Shown one piece after another: positions 45,564 through 56,700 of a DNA stretch of 64,000 nt. Numbering within the stretch: the first letter of the stretch is position 1; every line of letters begins with the position of its first letter. The notes beneath the pieces are model-generated. The model saw only the letters and a program-made list of their open reading frames with translations, ran no database searches and was not told the origin of the DNA. The DNA is taken from NCBI GenBank assembly GCA_020283715.1, contig JAIQCW010000063.1, positions 26,944 to 90,943 of the forward strand, written 5' to 3'. Source of the stretch: Cytauxzoon felis (lineage: Eukaryota; Apicomplexa; Aconoidasida; Piroplasmida; Theileriidae). Position numbers and translations under genes: made by a program.

Positions 45564-48275
45564 ATGAGTTTAATTAAAAGATGCAAAAGAACAAAAAGTA
45601 ACAAAGGAAAGAAGTATGCTTATAAAGGAAATCTCAAATTTAAGAGGTGGATAAAAGATGAAATAGAACTTCTATTTAACGATGGTATTTCTCAATTAAC
45701 TGGCGAATGTAGTTGCGGGTGTGGTTTTATTCCGGTCAAAATTTTAACTTTATACCTACAAAAATATTATAGTAAAAAAGAAAAATGGCTCAAGATCTTT
45801 TCCATTGGCAAACGTATTGTAACTGAATATGATGAAATTAATGAAATGATATTGGAAAATGGCTGTACTGTACATACGCTTAAGGAATTAGATTTGGAGC
45901 TAATTCAATCTGATCTAATTAGACAACAATGGCTTAGAAATAGCGAGATGTTTACACTAGCAAAGAATGCATTATATGCCTTCTGTATTAAGAATAATGT
46001 TGGATATTGGCAAGGTTTTCATGATATAGTGGCTGCTCTGAGTTATTTAACACCATGTCCCAGTGTTGGCGAATTGGCTGCTTTGTTGGAGCATTTATTG
46101 AGATGTTATGCAAAAATATTATTTAATACTAATTACAGTGACATTCTCACTTATGCCAAGGGTATTTCAAATGAATGGAAGCTCTATTTCAAATATTTCT
46201 TTCCAAAATGTTGTCATAACATCGATTCTATAACTGACTTCAACTCTTGGAATGTTAGTTGGTTTATTACCCTAGGTTTCTATAGATTTCGATGTGTATA
46301 TAACCTTTTAGGGTATATATACATTATGGTGTTTTCTAAATATGAATATATTATCAATTTCATTTACAATGAATTGGGATATCTAGCCACAAAGGGACAT
46401 ATGAATTACCTTGTAAATAACGGGCATGATTATAATTACATTACAAACTGTAATATCTTGGGTAACTGTCCGGATTCACTTATTATCAGTAGTTTAAGCT
46501 TGAATCGCATTTATATAGACCCAGAAGAGCTAATAAATACATCAAATTATTTCTATGATAGTGATTTTGAATTAGCTACGTTTCCATTAGTATATATTTC
46601 CAGGTGTACAGTATTATTTCACGTTCTAACTGTTAATTGTTATCCGAATAATAGCGAATTTCTTAGTTTATCAGTTAACGACATGATTATTCCGGACGAT
46701 ATCAAAAAAACGGGTAGAGCAAATACTTGTTTCACTAAGTACGGCGGTTCTAAATTCTTCAAATATAACAAAGCCCATATACATAGATTTTTAAAAGGCA
46801 AAATACATGAAATTTTGATTAAACAAATGCTATATGATTACATAGATTCAATAGAGTATAATATAAATTTGTATACTGGCGGTATCCGTACAAATTTGCT
46901 GATGAATAAAATGAATATTAAATACCTGGATTATAATATAGTCGACATGCGTAGCGAATATATGTCAAATGGAATAGAATTGGATAAATTATTTTGTAAC
47001 ATCAATGTAATAAGCCTTGATGAAATGACGAACTATATGAACAATAGTGGAGAAAAATTTATGGTGTGGATAATACTAACTGATGATGGTAATATAAACT
47101 ATGATGATTCGATGATGAATACTTTAGGTATATCACATTTTAGCGGTATTTGTATTTTAGATGGTGGTTATACTCTTTTGTTAAAATTCCTAGATTTGCC
47201 CACTCCTGCCAGTACAATTCTTCAGAATGACAATATTGTTAAACGACTGCTAGGTTGGGGGTCCATTACAAATACAAGAATAAGAGATTTAGTAGGTGAT
47301 GTTGGTTTAAATATGGAAAGTCATTTGAATAAAGGTATTGATGATGTAAACCGAATTACTAGGGTTTCTTTACAATTTTTAGATAATTTGTCTTCATCGA
47401 GAACTTTTAGTATTGATGATTCTCAAAAGGTGCCAATAGATCATCCACTACTCTCAAAAAACGGTTTAGTAGACTTTAATAGTAAGATAAGAAGAAAAAA
47501 GTTTATAACGCAATATAAAATTGGTAACAAAGAGATAACAATGAAATCTAATGGCACTATAAACCTGAATGGTTTGATTATACATCCATATAATTATGAC
47601 CATATTGATTATAACGCTAAATTTTTAATTACAATTACAACCTTATTAAGTGTAAATTACATTGATGGTTTTTTTGATATATCGCCGTACAAAATGTATA
47701 CTATTAATATACCCTTTCATTATAAAATAGTTGAACTAATATCTGATACTCTGGATAGATTTATTATCGTAATTAAGAGTAAATGTTGTGCTTATAACGT
47801 TACTAGTAAGATAATCGGCAGCAAAAATAAAACATTATATGAGCTTGTAAAACAATGGTATGTAAGTATACTTAACAAATATAAACTTTTGAATATTTTG
47901 TTAAATGCACAATGGACATTTTATCACTATTTATATAATCTTATTAAATTTATAATCGATAATAAGGGTGAAATCGCAACTGATGATATGCCGATAGTCA
48001 ACGCTGAAAACTACCCAAAGGATGTAAAAATCAACATGGTAATAATTAAAAATGTATTCTCAAGGAGAAGGCGTGATTCAATTAAGAATGAATTGAATCC
48101 TATCAACTCTATGAAAAATATAGAGGGTGACAAAAATAAAAGAACTGATAAATATGATTATGCTCTTGATATTACCAGAGTAGGCAACACCACAAGCAGG
48201 ACTAATAGCAATGTTTTTGCGCCAAGAAATGTAAAACTAAAAAAAATAAGATATAAAAGTTTATTAAATCTTTAA
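45564..48275 (+). CDS. TBC1D23: TBC1D23-like protein: TBC (Rab-GAP) domain plus rhodanese-like domain
   Basis: A single exon encodes 903 residues from ATG 45564 (MSLIKRCKRTKSNKGKKY). The TBC domain (residues about 100-290) contains DLIRQQWLR (arginine-finger region) and NNVGYWQGFHDIVAAL (glutamine-finger region), followed by helices including WNVSWFITLGFYRFRC. A rhodanese-like segment near residues 450-550 has LDYNIVDMRSEY and FSGICILDGGYTLLLKFLD. TBC plus rhodanese in this order is the TBC1D23 architecture. Known: TBC1D23 bridges golgin-bearing vesicles and the WASH complex at the trans-Golgi. The C-terminal 300 residues are poorly conserved. Its stop overlaps the end of SURF1 by 12 nt. A gap of 155 nt separates it from the upstream unknown gene. 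Confidence 0.82.
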   Translation: MSLIKRCKRTKSNKGKKYAYKGNLKFKRWIKDEIELLFNDGISQLTGECSCGCGFIPVKILTLYLQKYYSKKEKWLKIFSIGKRIVTEYDEINEMILENGCTVHTLKELDLELIQSDLIRQQWLRNSEMFTLAKNALYAFCIKNNVGYWQGFHDIVAALSYLTPCPSVGELAALLEHLLRCYAKILFNTNYSDILTYAKGISNEWKLYFKYFFPKCCHNIDSITDFNSWNVSWFITLGFYRFRCVYNLLGYIYIMVFSKYEYIINFIYNELGYLATKGHMNYLVNNGHDYNYITNCNILGNCPDSLIISSLSLNRIYIDPEELINTSNYFYDSDFELATFPLVYISRCTVLFHVLTVNCYPNNSEFLSLSVNDMIIPDDIKKTGRANTCFTKYGGSKFFKYNKAHIHRFLKGKIHEILIKQMLYDYIDSIEYNINLYTGGIRTNLLMNKMNIKYLDYNIVDMRSEYMSNGIELDKLFCNINVISLDEMTNYMNNSGEKFMVWIILTDDGNINYDDSMMNTLGISHFSGICILDGGYTLLLKFLDLPTPASTILQNDNIVKRLLGWGSITNTRIRDLVGDVGLNMESHLNKGIDDVNRITRVSLQFLDNLSSSRTFSIDDSQKVPIDHPLLSKNGLVDFNSKIRRKKFITQYKIGNKEITMKSNGTINLNGLIIHPYNYDHIDYNAKFLITITTLLSVNYIDGFFDISPYKMYTINIPFHYKIVELISDTLDRFIIVIKSKCCAYNVTSKIIGSKNKTLYELVKQWYVSILNKYKLLNILLNAQWTFYHYLYNLIKFIIDNKGEIATDDMPIVNAENYPKDVKINMVIIKNVFSRRRRDSIKNELNPINSMKNIEGDKNKRTDKYDYALDITRVGNTTSRTNSNVFAPRNVKLKKIRYKSLLNL

Positions 48276-49706
48276 TATGTTATTAATCCTAATATATTTA
48301 TATATGCACATCAACCCAATAGATGATGCCATTAGAAACCATTGTATCGCATAGTTTAGATGTGTATCAGGGTCTGCATAAAACAAAAGATAATCCGATT
48401 TTTGTTTCCTCTCAAAATGGTATCCTTTTACACTATATTTTTCATTTATCTGAGTGCCGATTTTGGATTTGGGGAAGTATGCATTTTCTCGGTTATAAGG
48501 ATTATTTGACTTTATGTTAGCAGCAATTTCAACTTTATCTTCCTCAAATAATGAGTCATAAACATTTATAATGTACTTTTTAGTGTTAGACGGTGACTTT
48601 GATGAAACGTTCACTCCAATAGCTGACGGATCCAAGTACTTATAAACCTTGATTGAAGAATCTCTAGTGATATAAGACGGTCTATTTAGTGAATTTGTTA
48701 GGTTGATGTGATATTTTAAGGTATTAGCAAAAAATGATTCCAACGAACTAAGAATATACATTTTGGAGAACTGTTTATCGTGTGTTTCGCCATCAGTTAA
48801 AATGCCACGAACAGTAATCCACTCAGGGCTGATGTTCATATTAAAAACAGAACTTCCTCTTAGCCAACCCATATTAACTAAAGCAACCGACCCATCCATA
48901 AATCTAAGTGGATATAAAACATAATATCCCATTGTATTTCCATTTAACTCCTTCAAGGATTTCCTAGGACCAATAAGGAATGGGTAATTAGTATCTAAAA
49001 CACCAGTAGCTTCAACGGGGCGATACAAAATACATTCTCCGTCTTTAGTGCCATTGGATGATAGTATTTTATTTATGTCACTAAAAGTATTTATATTTAA
49101 TTTGGGTAAGTCTAATGATGTGTGTCTCATAGACAACAGTTCCATTTTCCATTTCCTTCTTCTTAATTGCCAATAACCTAATGATATAAGGATTCCACAT
49201 ACAAAGATCCCCAAACATAAAAAACGTCTAAATTCTCCATTTCTGATACCGTACTCACTGTAAAATATTGAAGAGCCTACAGGAGATACAACCTCATTGT
49301 TTAAATCAACCAAACGAATCACTATACTATTTTCCAAATCAATTGGCCTAGATGGAAATATTTTTGACTTTTTAAAGAGTTCTATGTCCGCCTCAGTTGC
49401 CTTGTACAACCACTGATCATTTGTAAACTTCACTGGTTGGTTATAATGTGTAGTATTATCTATTCGGTTGTTATATATTAGATGTTTGTTATCTGGAGAC
49501 GTTATCGATGTATCAACACTGATAAGATCATCAAAATCACTGGAAGATGCCTCATTTTTGGCGCATCTGTTAAAACGATTATGCGAAAGAGTACATACTC
49601 CTAATGCACCTACCTTCAATTGTTTTACTATATTTGTATTGTGTTGTTCAAGTGAAATTTTAAGCTTTGAGAGTATATCCCTTATAAGTACCATAATAAA
49701 TACCAA
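48264..49706 (-). CDS. SURF1: SURF1-like cytochrome c oxidase assembly protein
   Basis: A single exon encodes 480 residues, starting MVFIMVLIRDILSKLK; the second M is 4 residues in. The N-terminal 150 residues are likely leader plus extension. Core SURF1 blocks are visible: a transmembrane helix (FLCLGIFVCGILISLGY) with WQLRRRKWKMELL just after it, RPVEATGVLD, YPFLIGPRKSLKELNG, YYVLYPLRFMDGSVALVNMG, WLRGSSVF and VRGILTDGE. A C-terminal HLNYAIQWFLMASSIG helix completes the two-helix topology. Role: complex IV assembly in the inner mitochondrial membrane. The protein is longer than animal SURF1 (about 300), mostly by the N-terminal part and inserts. It ends tail to tail with the TBC1D23-like gene, with 12 nt of shared sequence. 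Confidence 0.88.
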   Translation of the reverse strand: MVFIMVLIRDILSKLKISLEQHNTNIVKQLKVGALGVCTLSHNRFNRCAKNEASSSDFDDLISVDTSITSPDNKHLIYNNRIDNTTHYNQPVKFTNDQWLYKATEADIELFKKSKIFPSRPIDLENSIVIRLVDLNNEVVSPVGSSIFYSEYGIRNGEFRRFLCLGIFVCGILISLGYWQLRRRKWKMELLSMRHTSLDLPKLNINTFSDINKILSSNGTKDGECILYRPVEATGVLDTNYPFLIGPRKSLKELNGNTMGYYVLYPLRFMDGSVALVNMGWLRGSSVFNMNISPEWITVRGILTDGETHDKQFSKMYILSSLESFFANTLKYHINLTNSLNRPSYITRDSSIKVYKYLDPSAIGVNVSSKSPSNTKKYIINVYDSLFEEDKVEIAANIKSNNPYNRENAYFPKSKIGTQINEKYSVKGYHFERKQKSDYLLFYADPDTHLNYAIQWFLMASSIGLMCIYKYIRINNILKI

Positions 49707-50100
49707 ATAACTATTATCGTTTCATGTTATTAATGTAGGTATGTATAATTTTTGATATCCTGTGAAATATTGGACTACCCTAAATTGTGTTAACGTTAAA
49801 ATTATGAGAAGGCATACCAGCAAAAAATTAGTTAACCACCTCTCAAATGAAGTTATAGTACTACGCGATAGCATATATATAAGCCTAGATAATGGGTTCA
49901 TTATTAATTATAAATTAATAATAGGATGCGATAACAACATTTTACATATTTATTGATCTACTCTATTCATGCCTGCGTAATATTAATACATCACATCCTC
50001 AAAATGAATTTATTTTTTAATATTACTACATGAAAAATAATATCGCAATTTTAAGATATGGAAAAACAATTTGCATAGCTGATTAAAATGTTATAATATA
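49707..50100. promoter_or_regulatory. 394-nt divergent region between SURF1 and the RING gene; one small orphan frame
   Basis: Both flanking genes start here, so it should hold their promoters. A plus-strand frame at 49762-49956 (64 codons; internal ATG at about 49804, MRRHTSKKLVNHL) ends IIGCDNNILHIY. I weigh it as chance or perhaps a tiny gene. No repeat or RNA feature was seen. Confidence 0.35.
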
Positions 50101-51309
50101 ATGGATGATATTGACGACATAGATTCGGGTAAAAATATATCTGATAGTTTACACAATGAAGGTAATATCGAACACATTTATTTAAATAAACTAAATACAG
50201 ATAACTCATTCGTTTACGATGGTTTTAATTGTAAAAATCGAAACAATAGGGTAGTTGATGATATTGGTACATCGGAACACAGGCTTGTAACTACCTCTAT
50301 TGATATGCCCAATCTATATTCTAACATGTTTGACAACGAATTTAACTGTGATGACCTTTTCAATGAGGAGTCTGATCAAGTAGATAGTACGGATGGCCCA
50401 GAAAATCTAGTCAACACCGATGCTTCCAATATAAATAGTTTAAATGAAATGGAATTAAGACAAAGTGTTTCCAATCAAACTGGCATTAATTTATTGCATA
50501 ATGATGTAAGATCAGATTTAGGAGAAATAGTTAATACAAATGATTCCATTAATAGCTTGAATAATACTAATTTATTGGCAGAGCAAGCATCAGCGTCGAC
50601 AGATAACCTAGATGCTACCGAAGTATTAAGGGAAAGTTTAGAAGATATCATGACTAGATCTGGTAATTGTGATGACGGACGTATAACCATATCCGATGAC
50701 GAGTGTGAGATTGTACAGATAGTTGGTAGATCTCCTAACTCAAATGACGTAATGGAACATGTATCGAATGGCTTTACCGGATCATTATTGAACCCTATCT
50801 CGGTGGAAGATGCCTATGATAATATTGTGCACAGAAATCCGATGCAAAATTGTAATAGAGCTCGCGGATATAATATGGGAGTAAACATGCATGGGTATTT
50901 TGGATTTAACAATCAAGTAACTACGGCAGATGATGAAGACTGTATTATGGGTCCAGTACATTGGGTATCCAATAGGAAGAGGTGTTTTCCCAGAGATTAT
51001 TACAACAATAGGGTGAATAAGCACAATTCAGACACTTACAAAGTCCTTGATAATGATGTTGACTCTGGCAATATGATGAAAGTTTTGGAAGATGTAGAAT
51101 TCCTATTTAAGTGTCCTATCTGTTATTCTACAATCACAAGGTTTAGGTCTGGAAGAATACCCAACGATAATGATAGAGTCATTTACTCTACAAAGTGCGG
51201 ACACCTGTTTTGTTACGAATGCATAGAAAACGTTAAATCTCGCAGAGAGTGTTCAATATGTCGCAAACCTATAAAAGATCAATCACAGTATCATGTAGTA
51301 TTTCCATGA
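50101..51309 (+). CDS. RING-finger protein, possible SUMO-targeted ubiquitin ligase
   Basis: A single exon encodes 402 residues. The first 330 residues are acidic and Asn/Asp/Ser-rich, without domains (MDDIDDIDSGKNISDS...). The C-terminal 60 residues are a RING finger: FKCPICYS, then STKCGHLFCYECI, then CSICRKPI. That is C-x2-C, C-x-H-x2-C, C-x2-C and C-x2-C in order, all zinc ligands present. Before it lies DDECEIVQIVGRS, an acidic segment next to a hydrophobic core that resembles a SUMO-interacting motif. The layout (acidic SIM region, C-terminal RING) is like RNF4/SLX8 ubiquitin ligases. The E3 activity is likely from the RING; the SUMO link is inference. Confidence 0.75.
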   Translation: MDDIDDIDSGKNISDSLHNEGNIEHIYLNKLNTDNSFVYDGFNCKNRNNRVVDDIGTSEHRLVTTSIDMPNLYSNMFDNEFNCDDLFNEESDQVDSTDGPENLVNTDASNINSLNEMELRQSVSNQTGINLLHNDVRSDLGEIVNTNDSINSLNNTNLLAEQASASTDNLDATEVLRESLEDIMTRSGNCDDGRITISDDECEIVQIVGRSPNSNDVMEHVSNGFTGSLLNPISVEDAYDNIVHRNPMQNCNRARGYNMGVNMHGYFGFNNQVTTADDEDCIMGPVHWVSNRKRCFPRDYYNNRVNKHNSDTYKVLDNDVDSGNMMKVLEDVEFLFKCPICYSTITRFRSGRIPNDNDRVIYSTKCGHLFCYECIENVKSRRECSICRKPIKDQSQYHVVFP

Positions 51310-51717
51310 ATAATATAACATGTAGCATATATATGCATATCTACTCTATTAATGGTATATTGAATTCATTAAAGTCAAACCCCAAAGAAATTAGTTTATT
51401 TTGACAGTTCATGAGTGTCTACATTGGTACAATGTATATTTGTAGTTAGTGTGTTACCTTTTTGAAGTCCGCAAACGAATCGACAGAGTTGTTGAACTGA
51501 ATTACACCTTTTATAATAACAAATAATGAATAACACACAAACAATAGTATTAACATCGATGGTAGCTAAGAACAAATAACATTATGCTCCACTAAACATA
51601 CTATCAACATATACTTAATCAGCACTGTCCATCGTCTATAATATAAATTTAACCAAAATGATAAATAAATAGTTATTATAAGTAATAATATTTTTAACAT
51701 TATAGTAATTATTAGGT
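51310..51717. other. intergenic, 408 nt, nothing recognised
   Basis: Convergent space between the RING-finger gene (plus) and the PUF60-like gene (minus). It is A+T-rich with no open frame of note and should hold two 3' UTRs. No stable hairpin or repeat was seen. Confidence 0.35.
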
Positions 51718-53462
51718 TTATAAATCATAATTCCCACTGAAATAAGCATTAGCATCATATAATCTACACTTTATCTGCCTTCCGTTAAACCACCGTGAAT
51801 TCAACATCCTTATAGCACTATCAGCATCTAAAAATTAATTTTTGTATAGCTACGGTAAAATTATGTACCATCTGCTGTATTAAATACGACGAATATCGAT
51901 AACTCATTGCTTGGTGTAAAATGCAAATAAACAGAGGTCACCAGACCATATTTATTACACTCTTCTTTAACCTATTATGCTTATTGTTTGTTTAAAGTAT
52001 ATAAACGACCTCGTTAGGCAATTCTTCATCGACACTATTTGGATCTACCATATTGCACAATACTATTACATTCGATCTGCTTGTCGATGGTGGCGCCATA
52101 TTTACCTGAACTTTAGTACCTTCATAATAATATAATGGGTGTTCTCTATAAAATACCTGCGATTTCGAATCCGTTCATTGTAGAACAGACGATTTCGGCA
52201 ACGCTTGGAATTTCGTAATCTATGTAACCGCATCCGTAAAATGCTCCCGGTAGCATATCTTTAGAAATTAATACGCAGTTTACAATTGTGCCAAATGGTT
52301 CAAATATCTTTTTTATATCTTGTGAACTTAACTCAAATGGAATATTTTCCAATATAACACGTCTACCATTCATTTCCGGAGGTGTAGGTTCTATAGGCAT
52401 AAATGCAGATGTTGCAGCTCCTATTTTACTTAATACAGTTGCTATACAGTATGTATAACGAAATAACTGAATATACCTGTGTCTATCTTCATTATACCAC
52501 GATTATGTAAAAATGACGCAGCTGCCAATGCTCCAGCAACTAGTGGATTGGACAATGGATTACTACTTCCAGCCATTATAGTTGGCATGTCTATTAAACA
52601 TTAATGTTTAACCATATGTTATAATTTGAATATATTGTGTAAGGCTATAAGTATACTTACTTGAAATAGGATTTTGAGCAGAATTAGGTTTGCCAAGTTT
52701 AATAGGTCTCCCTTTGATTTGAAAACCCTGCATAGACACCATAGCCAAGTCTGCGTATTCCTTTTTGCTATAATCAACAAAACAATAACCCTTGGACTTG
52801 TTATTAGAAGGGTCTCTAGGCATGTCTATGGATATTATTTCACCAAATGCAGAAAATATCTAAATAGTTAATAAGCTAATTATAACAATTAATATACCGT
52901 CCTAATATTGTCTTCAGTAACCTCATAATCTAATGATCCAATATATATCTTGCAACCACTTAGATCTTCTAATGTAGAATTACCAAAGCTTGACGTCTTC
53001 AATGTAGTAGAAGACTCTCCTTTATTATCCAATATTGAACGAGTATCACATAATTCAGCACTTAAACTTGAAACGGGTTTCAAGCTATCCCAAGCGCTCC
53101 TTTTCTTCTGCATAAGTGTATAATACTATTAACTGTATTAAGTACCTTTGATAAAGGATTTGGCTTCTTCTGGATTTCTTCGTATTTTCTACTATTACTC
53201 CTATCTCTGCTATTTTTGTTACGATTGTTGTAAGATCTGCTTCTATTTTGACCTTTATCACGACTCCTGCTTCTATGCTTACCGTAGGTTTTGGACCTGT
53301 GTCTAACAGGATCACAGGATTCTCCGTGGACATTATCATTAATCCCTCTATCATATGAACTGTGTCTACATAAAAATATAGCATTATGGTTTTATACAAA
53401 TCAAACCGTCCATCAGGTGAAGAAATATGTGAATGTTCAATATCACAATTGTGATCAGACAT
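51718..53462 (-). CDS. PUF60: PUF60-like splicing factor (RS region, two RRMs, C-terminal UHM)
   Basis: ATG is at 53460-53462 (MSDHNCDIEHSHISS) and TAA at 51718-51720, with several introns of 32-50 nt; the first starts at gtataaaacc and changes frame. The N-terminal region is Arg/Ser-rich (KHRSRSRDKG, RNKNSRDRSNSRK). RRM1 has KIYIGSLDYEVTEDNIRTV, then SKGYCFVDYSKKEYADLA and GRPIKLGKPN. RRM2 has RVILENIPFELSSQDIKKI and AFYGCGYIDYE. The last domain, with NVIVLCNMV and a terminal NGRQIKCRLYDANAYFSG, fits a U2AF-homology motif. The first RRM parallels PUF60 (KIYVGSI.YE......IR..F), which helps U2AF choose 3' splice sites. In a genome of tiny introns this is plausibly essential, but that is inference. 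Confidence 0.82.
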
Positions 53463-53771
53463 CTCTACGTAAATATTCTATCATATAATTAATAATAAAC
53501 GCAAACTACAGATACGGTTTATATACATATGAAACAAAGAGAAGTTATCACTAAATTAACATCGCGTTACTAATTCTGCCCTACCTACTTCCTGTAGTGT
53601 TAACAGTTCTTTTAATCATTTTAACAATAATTATTACCCAGTTTCTTTAAATTATTTTTATTGTTTTATGCTTATAAATGTTGCTGTGTATGTGTTAATA
53701 TATGCATCCAATACGACGCCGCATCAATGATATTAATAGATTCTGTCTTGTGAAATTTATATTTAAAGACG
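53463..53771. promoter_or_regulatory. 309-nt divergent region between the PUF60-like and CSE1 genes
   Basis: Both genes start at its edges, so it should hold their promoters and 5' UTRs. Sequence is A+T-rich without a credible coding frame, repeat or RNA signature. No specific element is named. Confidence 0.4.
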
Positions 53772-56700
53772 ATGATTAGTGATCCCGCGTTTATTAGGTC
53801 CGTAATATCTCTATGCCGTAAGGCATTGAGCGGTGATCAATCATCAATAAAGTCGGCTGAAGAACAAATAGCTATGATGTTAAATCCTCAGACTGGTGAT
53901 ATAGACTTGAAAATTGTGACTTTATTCCAAATTATATTATCCCCATCTGCTGTATTTGATAGTGTTAATAATAATTTGTCAGGTATTTAACTAGATTCTT
54001 TCGCTTAATTATCTTTTATAGATGAGGAGTTGCTTGGATTGAAATACTCTACAAACGAAGTACAGTTATGGTCAGCTATTTGTTTGAAGAATTATATCAA
54101 ATCTTCTTTTGAAACCTCCGAATGTTATGGAGGTGTGAGTGATGATTTGCATAACTTGATAAAGACTATGTTGATAATCTTGACATTGAACAGCAACAAA
54201 CTTTTCATTAATAAGCCCGTAGCATCACAGCTTGAAAATGCTTTATTGATAATTTCAGAAGAATACTTTCCAAAATATATGGAATGTATTTTATTATTTA
54301 CTAGTTACTGTCATATCAGTGATATAAACACTGGAATGATGATATCTACTTTAACAACTAGACTCCAAAATGAAACAAACAAGATAACAAATGGCACTAT
54401 ATTTGAGAGTGCTTGTAAGGATGGATTACAGAAATTGAATGGGTCATTCAACGAATCGCAATCAATTACATACTTGAATTATTCGGATATGTTAATAAAA
54501 CAGTTAACGGGTTATGTAAATCTTCAGCAAATGATTTTGCTCTATAATAAGGTATTGAATAACAATAATGCAGTTGAAATAAGTAGAGCTTATTTTGATT
54601 TTTTTGATAAGTTGGTGGATTCAGCTAAAATAATCTCTAAGTTAACCAAAGAAATCGGTTTCAATGATTTAGAAATTACTAATTTCGTGAAGTCCATAAA
54701 TTGTTTATTTCCACACCATGATACATTGAGCACTCATGTTTTTGATCCCGTCAAAATGGTCTGTGAAGTTGTAAATACTATATCAGATCCATTGTTTTAC
54801 CTCGATGATCGTAAACTGTATGACGTTAATTTGTTACAAATAGATACCAATATACCACAACTGGGATCTCCACATCATAATTTACAGTTATTCTTGAATC
54901 CTAATACTTATATTGTTGAAAATTTACTATATGTAGACTATTTTAAGGACAAACTGTTGGCATTAAACCTATTGAGGATGTTTATGAAAAAATATAAGAC
55001 ACGCTTGTATTGCGACGATACTTTATCGGAACTGAAATTAGTTTTGACATTAATTGATACACATCTTCTATATTTATTCAAAACTTGTATGGGCAAATTT
55101 ATGGAATATATACCAATATTTACTAAAATTAATAATCTCTCAACAGTGATATTGGATTTGTTACAGATTTTGACTAAGATCACAAATATATTCTGTTATA
55201 TACATTCTATCGATTTGCCGGAGACGTTTGAAGATAACTGCCAAATTTATTTCACGGGTATGATGCAATTGTTGCAGTTTAATGACCAGATGATTATATG
55301 CTGTGATTCTTTAGGTATTATGCAGTAATATATATATCTTTATATATATTATATAGGTACTGTTAAGAAGATGAAAATTTCAGTTTGTAAATTATTCCGT
55401 TATTATGCTGAGAGATATCAAGAAGTATATCGTCCTTTTGTTTTTAATTGTGTAGATCGTGTGATAATCATGTGCCGAACTTCAGTTTCCCAAGACGATG
55501 ATGATGATAAGTTGTGTTGTGCTGTTTTAGACTTTTTATCTGCTGCTGTATCTACACATTGGACAACTAGTGATCCCAGTATAGTTAATCCATTTTCGAA
55601 TAGTGTATTTTTAACTGATCTTATAAAAAATATAATTCTACCTAATATTGGACTTAGAGAATCTGATTTATATTTGTTAGAGGATTCACCGGTTGAATTT
55701 GTTCAAAGAGAACTTGATACATCATCAAATTGTACTTGTAGGAGATTTTCTTCAATTACTCTTTTAAAAAAATTGGTCGCATCGTACAATGGTGTTACAT
55801 CTATTCTTAATGATATTGCTAAAACCATTGGCAACAGTAATGATACAGAGTTGAAAGAGTTATACTTACAGCTAATTATTTGTATAAATTTTAGAGTTAG
55901 TGAAAATTTCTTAAATTATATCCACATTATAGAATAACAATAATGAATTTAACATTAATCAATATTATGTTGACTATTTAAAGAATGATTTTATTCAGAG
56001 TAGTAATAATCCATTGCAAAAATCAAATATATTAGTTATTTTAGCAATTATTAAGTATATATATACGTTTAAAAATTCAATTGCTGCCTCCGAACTTGTA
56101 ATTTTAATACCAGTTCTTGTTCAATATATTAATAATCAACATGACGCTATTAAATCGTTTGCATCTGAGGCTATCGCAAGGTTGTTACCATTACTATCTA
56201 CCTATAAATTACAATTAAAGGGTGTTTTATTACAAGTAAATTGATTGATTTTAGTTAATGTACTTATTAATTTATATTATAGGGTTTGGAATATTTGTTA
56301 AAATTGATGAGCAATAGTTCGACATATAATGAGTTTTATATGAAATGTACTATGAAATTGTTTTTGTACTTATCGCGAGATATATGTGATAGTGGATTAA
56401 TGATGATAAATATAATAATAAATCTCATTAAAAATGTTTCAAATAACCCTGTTAATCCTATATATAATCATTATTTGTTTGAATCACTTTCTATTTTATT
56501 AAGAATTCATATACAAGGTAATAATAATACTATATTAAATCAAATTGAAGACGCATTAATTCCTACACTTGCATTAATTATACAGCAACAGTTACATCCA
56601 TTTATACCTTATAGCTTACAGGTTCGTTCAAATATCTTTTATTTACGTATGTTTTAGATATTATATTTATTACTTAAGCATACGAATAACCGGTCATCTG

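Noticed and set aside
53085..53462. 125-codon minus-strand frame at the start of the PUF60-like gene taken as a whole protein
   Set aside because: A 32-nt intron early in it switches to an RS-rich frame that continues into the RRMs; only the first part is coding.
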